A stretch of 64,000 bases of DNA from Lytechinus variegatus (Eukaryota > Echinodermata > Echinoidea > Temnopleuroida > Toxopneustidae), in NCBI RefSeq assembly GCF_018143015.1, contig NC_054755.1, forward strand, positions 7,619,124 to 7,683,123, in the 5' to 3' direction. A program made the position numbers and the translations under genes. Positions 25,801 through 31,800 of this stretch are shown here, piece after piece; positions within the stretch are counted from its first letter, which is position 1, and the number at the start of each line of letters is the position of its first letter. Under the pieces are notes generated by a model. It did not search any database. It was not told where the DNA came from and saw only the letters and a program-made list of their open reading frames with translations.

Positions 25801-28800
25801 GGATGACTGCCATTCACACTATCAGTGATTACAATAGTGTAGTAGATATGCAGAAGGTGAGTGAGATATGGCACCAGTCTCTCTTTTAGTCTGGTGTGAT
25901 GTTAGATTATTACAGTGAATTCCCCTTTTCGCTGTATGCATGCAGTTTCATTAGGTCGAATCGTTTTGCTTCTTGTTAATTGTTTTTGCTGATTTTGCTC
26001 AGTTCACTCCATTTTGTTCATTGGAATGGTAGTAATATACAAATAATGAATGTTTATGAGTGTAATGGACAGAATACTTCATGAGGTGAAAGATGAAATG
26101 ATTCATTCAACGAGACGAGTTGAATGGATCATTCATTTCATCTTTCACCGAATCAAATATTCTCTCCGTTGCACGAATGAAAAAACATTATTTGGTTTAT
26201 ATGACACCTAAAAATTGATTTTTTTTTCATATGAAATTGATGAATTTTGATGCAAAACATGCTCATGCAGTGCGAGTTTGGTCTGTTGATTGTTGCGTCA
26301 TTACAACATTAGCACTACTGGTGCCTGCATGAGCTGCAGCTCATGTCTCGGTGCGCGCGTGCAATGGACAAAATCCTATGGATCCAAAATTGCATGGTTG
26401 AGGCCGTCATTGCAATGTGGGCTGAATGAACAATATCAAACAACCAATCATATCACAAGGATCTATCTAGGTGCCATATAAACAAAATTATTGTACATCA
26501 AAGTTTATTGAACTTACAGCTTGGGAAAGAATTATTATTATACCCTACTGTATCGGAGCTTGGTAGGAAAATGGTCTCATATATTTATTTGTCAAGCTGT
26601 GCATGCCCAAAAAATGCCCAAATTATGATACTAAGCAATTAACTATGGGATGGAAAGGGGGGGCATTTTGTTATGAGGCAATAAGGATGGATCCTTTCTG
26701 AAGCAGAACGGAGGAAAGAGAGCATGTAGGTACATGTACTTGGGTTTGTTGGACGTCAACAAGATTTGTAATTCATTTATTCCTACATTATTTGTGACTG
26801 ATGCTTCTGTATTTTTGTATTTTTTTTGGGGGGGGGTGGAGGGAGGGGGCAGTGGCAGTTTTACTTTGTATTTGTTGCTTTTAGATTAGAATGCATGGTG
26901 TGTTGACAAGTTCTCTCAAGTTTTTTTTTAAATGATGATCAATCTATTCATCAGATTTGTCATTGTGTTCATGTTGATGGATAATTTCCACTTTGTCTTC
27001 AATTCTAATCTGTCTACATAAATGTATTGCAGATTTTTCATTGTTCAATTGTTTGAAATCAGCTTCTTCTTTTTTTTTGGGGGGGGGGGTCATTTGCATG
27101 GTGTGTAGACGTGTAGACAAATGAATTACATGTACTGGTAATTGTAAAATCTTATATGAAAAATGAGAAGTGAATAAGGGTCTGTATGATTATCTGACAT
27201 TTTTTATGCATTTCTTTGGATACGTGTGATGAAGACTTTTTTGATTTCCATTTGTGAAAAAAGCAGATAGTCTTCAAATTTTGAAAAGAGATGGACAAAT
27301 AACAAACGATCCTTTAACATCAATGATCATGAATAGAAATTTCTGATTTGATAACTGCCCATGTACAAGAAGATTGTGTAGCTCCAGTTCATAAGTCCTG
27401 GGGCCCGTTGCAGAAAGAGTTGCAATCAATGGCTAATCTAAAAATCATGCGCAACTTGATTTTCAACCAATCAACAGCGCGCATTTGGGACTTGCGATAG
27501 ATTTTTTTACTTGCGTTTAAACGCAACTCTTTCTGCAACGGACTCCTGATCATGTTCTTATTTAGCTTTTAGAAATACATGTACAGGTATGTCAGTTTTA
27601 TGAAATTGATGTCATTTATTAACACATGAATGCAAAAATGTAGTGAATCTTTGTTTTGATGGATACATGTAGGGTTGTTTAATAGTATGTGTAGCTGTAT
27701 TACATGTAGATAATGCTTTGCCTACAGATACTGTATCTGTTAATGTACATGTAGATGTTTTAAATAATGCTTTATGTACTGTTTACATCTGTCATTGTAC
27801 ATGTACATGGCCAGTCACACATGCATCTATGGCCATATTTTTGGTAACCTTTGAACAATTTAAGTACTGAATAATGATCATATCCTTTTTTATTGTTTTT
27901 AATCCTCTTCCCAACCAATTATTTGTACTATAAGGCACAAGTAAATAAAACTGCTGAAAGGCTTCCATCTTGAAAGCGAAAATTGTGTGGAAACATTTGA
28001 AGTTGCGAAAGTGCAGTTTATATTACTGTAATCAATTCATAGTTGTTTGGGTACTAAACTCTAGGGTGGTTTTGAATTCCACAAATAAAAAGAAATAAAT
28101 AATTGCAGTTTAGTTCTGTAATTCATTCATAGTGGTTTGGGTACTACATGTAACCCTAGGGTGGTTTTGAATTCCACAAATGAAAAGAAATAAATATCAC
28201 AGAGTATGTTATAGTGATGAAAGTGATCAGAATGATAAAATACACAGCTAAACCAAAAAATCATTTTATGTCTCTGGTCATAAATTCTTTGGAATAAATT
28301 AGGATAGTTAATTATATATTTATTTTGATCTACTAAATGTACAGTTTAGTAGATTTGGTTATCTGAAGTACTTCAGTACTTGTCAGTTTTAGTTACAAAT
28401 GTGCGTATTACGGCCAAGATCAGTCAATGAGATGCATGAGATAACCTCATACTTGAAGGGTCAGTGTATATGTTGGTGCTCAGCAGTTTTTTAACCTATT
28501 ACTTAAAGGACAAGTCCACCCCAACAAAAACTTGATTTGAATAAAAAGAGAAAAATTCAACAAGCATAACACTGAAAATTTCATCAAAATCGGATGTAAA
28601 ATAAGAAAGTTATGGCATTTTAAAGTTTCGCTTTTTTTCAACAAAATAGTTATATGAACGAGCCAGTTACATCCAAATGAGAGAGTTGATGACATCACTC
28701 ACTCACTATTTCTTTTGTATTTTATTATATGAAATATTTTTATTTTCTCGTCATTGTCATGTGAAATGAAGTTTCATTCCTCCCTGAACACGTGGAAATT

Positions 28801-31800
28801 CCATTATTTTAACATTTTGTGCTTCAGGCAAGGAGGTCCTAATCGTCAAATTCGTAAAAATTGAAATATTGTATAATTCAAACAATAAAAAACAAAAGAA
28901 ATAGCGAGTGAGTGACATCATCGACTCTCTCATTTGGATGTAACTGGCTCGTTCATGTAACTATTTTGTTGAAAATAAGCGAAACTTTGAAATGTCATAA
29001 CTTTCTTTTTTTACATCCTATTTGAATGAAATTTTCAGCATTGTGCTTGTCTGATTTTTCTCTATTGATTCAAATCAACATTTTTCTGAGGTGGACTTGA
29101 CCTTTAAATCTTAAATAAAGTTATAGAGAATATATAGGCAAGTATTATCAGTTCTGATCAACTTTTTAAGAGCTACGTTCAATATTTGTTTTTATTATTG
29201 ATTAATTGATTTTATTAATTGATTGATTGACTTATTAATTTGTTTATTTCTCATGATAGGACAGAAGTAGTATAAATAACAAACCAATATATAAAATCAC
29301 ATAGATTTAATGACATGTGAATACTGTTGACTTTTGTAATATGTTGATGTATAAGACTGACTTTACTTTTGACTGTATTAGAGATCCTTGAATCTTTTTT
29401 TTGCAATTTTGTATGTCCAACTAAAGTCAATTAAAAAAAACCCCTGACATGTTTATGTCCCCTTTGCCATTAGTTTGTATTTTCTTTTTTTATAATCACA
29501 TTTCTTTCTCTTCTCTATTTTTCAATCTCTATTTCATTTAGAATATTGAATCCAGATTGAAAGTGTCTTTACCAGAGGATCTCTCGGAAGCTCTGATGGA
29601 CGGAGTTGTCTTGTGTCATCTAGCTAATAATGTTAAATCTCATGCCATTTCAAGCATCCATGTTCCCTCTGCTGCAGTGGTGAGGATCAAGATATGATTT
29701 TGCTTTTTTTTTTATTAAAGCAAATAAAAGCCTACTATAGTTTATTTGCTGTATTTGTATCACTGTAATCTATTTTTTCATGGATCCCCCTGCTTTTCAA
29801 GCCTCTGGCTTTCCTAGGGTGTTTGATCCTCACATTTTACAATGTATATATCTACTCATGTGATTTTTACCTGATAAATAAATTGAATTGAAAATTGAAA
29901 ACTATTAGATTTGATTTTTGGGTTTGATGTTTCCATTGTAACATGGTGAAAAGTGGCCCATATTAAAGAAATTATATGCCATAGTTGACATTAATTGAAT
30001 AAAGTTCTTACAACAAATTAATTTAATGTAATTTTATCACAATTTCTTGTATGTGTCCTAGTTGGAATTCATAGTTGGTACATGTTCCTCCTAGATATGA
30101 TTCATTTCCACTTTATATTGGAAGGGGTGATAATGATAATTTTGATGATAATTGGCATTTATATAGCGCTTTATCAATCTACGACTGTTCAAAGCGCTTA
30201 ACAATTATTATTACCCGGTCATTGGATTCATAGCATTCCAAGCAGCCTGTTAGGCGCAAACTTGCTAAACCAACCACAATGACGGTTGTTTCCTACCGGT
30301 ACCCAATTAGCACCTGGGTGAGAGTGGCAAAGTGTGGATTGACGCCTTGCCAAAGGGCGCTAGGCCATGGTGGGATTCAAACACACGACCCTCTGATTAA
30401 AAGGCGAGAGTCAGAACCACTACACCACGGCGCTTCCTATCCTATCATATTACATGTATCCTATCATTCCATCATTCCATCGTATTACATGTATCATGAA
30501 GTAAAGTGAAAATGGAGAAATTTTGGGGGATTGGATGTACAAAAAGGTTGACTTTGTCATGGAATTGTCCATTATCCATTGTCCAGTATCATTGATTTGA
30601 GAGAAACTGTACACTTCGTATGGGCATGAATTTGATGGATTATAATGAATGTTCTTCCAAAATCATAATTTTCTTTGGATTCAAGTAAGCATCACTGAAC
30701 TAAAACAATCACAGGTATATCTCTTTAAGCCAAAGTATAGTTTGAAGTGACCTTGATCTCACCCATATCAAAAGGTTCGGTCGTTGGTACAATGAACTTC
30801 TGTAAAAAAAGTCCTATTACCGTACAGTCACAGCAGTTTTTTTAAAAGGACTTTGCAGTGTACATGTACATGGAATCACAAAATTTGCACCATACATTTA
30901 GTTCCATCCCTTTATGGCATAGGTCAGGTAAGGAAAGGGTCATAAGTCAAAAGGTCAATCAAATTCCTCAAAGGCCATTCAACAGATAACTTTTTATACC
31001 TTTGAGCAATGTTTATTAGTTCTGAATTTCAACCATGGAAATGCAAGCATGGATGATAAGAATGCGCCTCAGAATAGATAATTTCTCGATAAATGGGACT
31101 ATATAAATGTATATTATGATTATTATACACGTAAGATGAAGTGAAAAAATGCTTATGGCCAAATTCTGTGATTTGAAGTACACCATTTGTTCCTAAAAGT
31201 GTTTTGATTGTAGTACTCATATAATCATTTAGGATGAACAGATATTGAAATATAATTTTATGTGTGTCCCCATTCCTCTCTATTTGTACAGCCTAAGTTA
31301 ACCCAAGCTAAGTGCAGAAGAAATGTGGATAACTTCCTAAAAGTGTGTGCTGCAGCTGGTGTCCCCACTGTAAGTGATTTCTCCATCAGGGTCTGGTTTC
31401 ACAAAGACTTGTTTAAAATAACAAATGCACGATATCAGTAGCAAATTTTCTCTCAGCCAATCGAATTCCATGATTTCAGTAGCTTGTAACTGTTATTGAA
31501 CATTTGTTATTGTACAAGATTTTTGAAACAGGCCCCTTGATGATTTTCTTGTGCTTTGAATTTACCATGACCTTTTACATGTATACGGTATGTCTGTTCT
31601 ACTCACTTCATCTTTCTGAATATTAACTATTTCCTTTATTTTATTCTCTAGATGTGATGTTAGTTGAACTAATGTTGAGTTGTGTGAAGAAAATAATATT
31701 TCTATCTGTTTTGTTTTTTTCATTAAACTAAATATCCTTCATGATATTTTGTTTGCTTTTAGACAGTATGTTCCTTGTTATGAGTCAATGTAATTAAAAC

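Larger units (their letters stand above)
25095..29541. other. LRCH intron between exons h and i
   Basis: The longest intron seen. It contains a hairpin at 26085-26150, G runs near 26828 and 27080, the foldback at 27400-27547, a local imperfect duplication near 28046-28195 (GTTTGGGTACTA..GGTGGTTTTGAATTCCAC twice) and the TTAA-flanked foldback 28503-29107. The rest is AT-rich with no exon seen. Confidence 0.7.
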
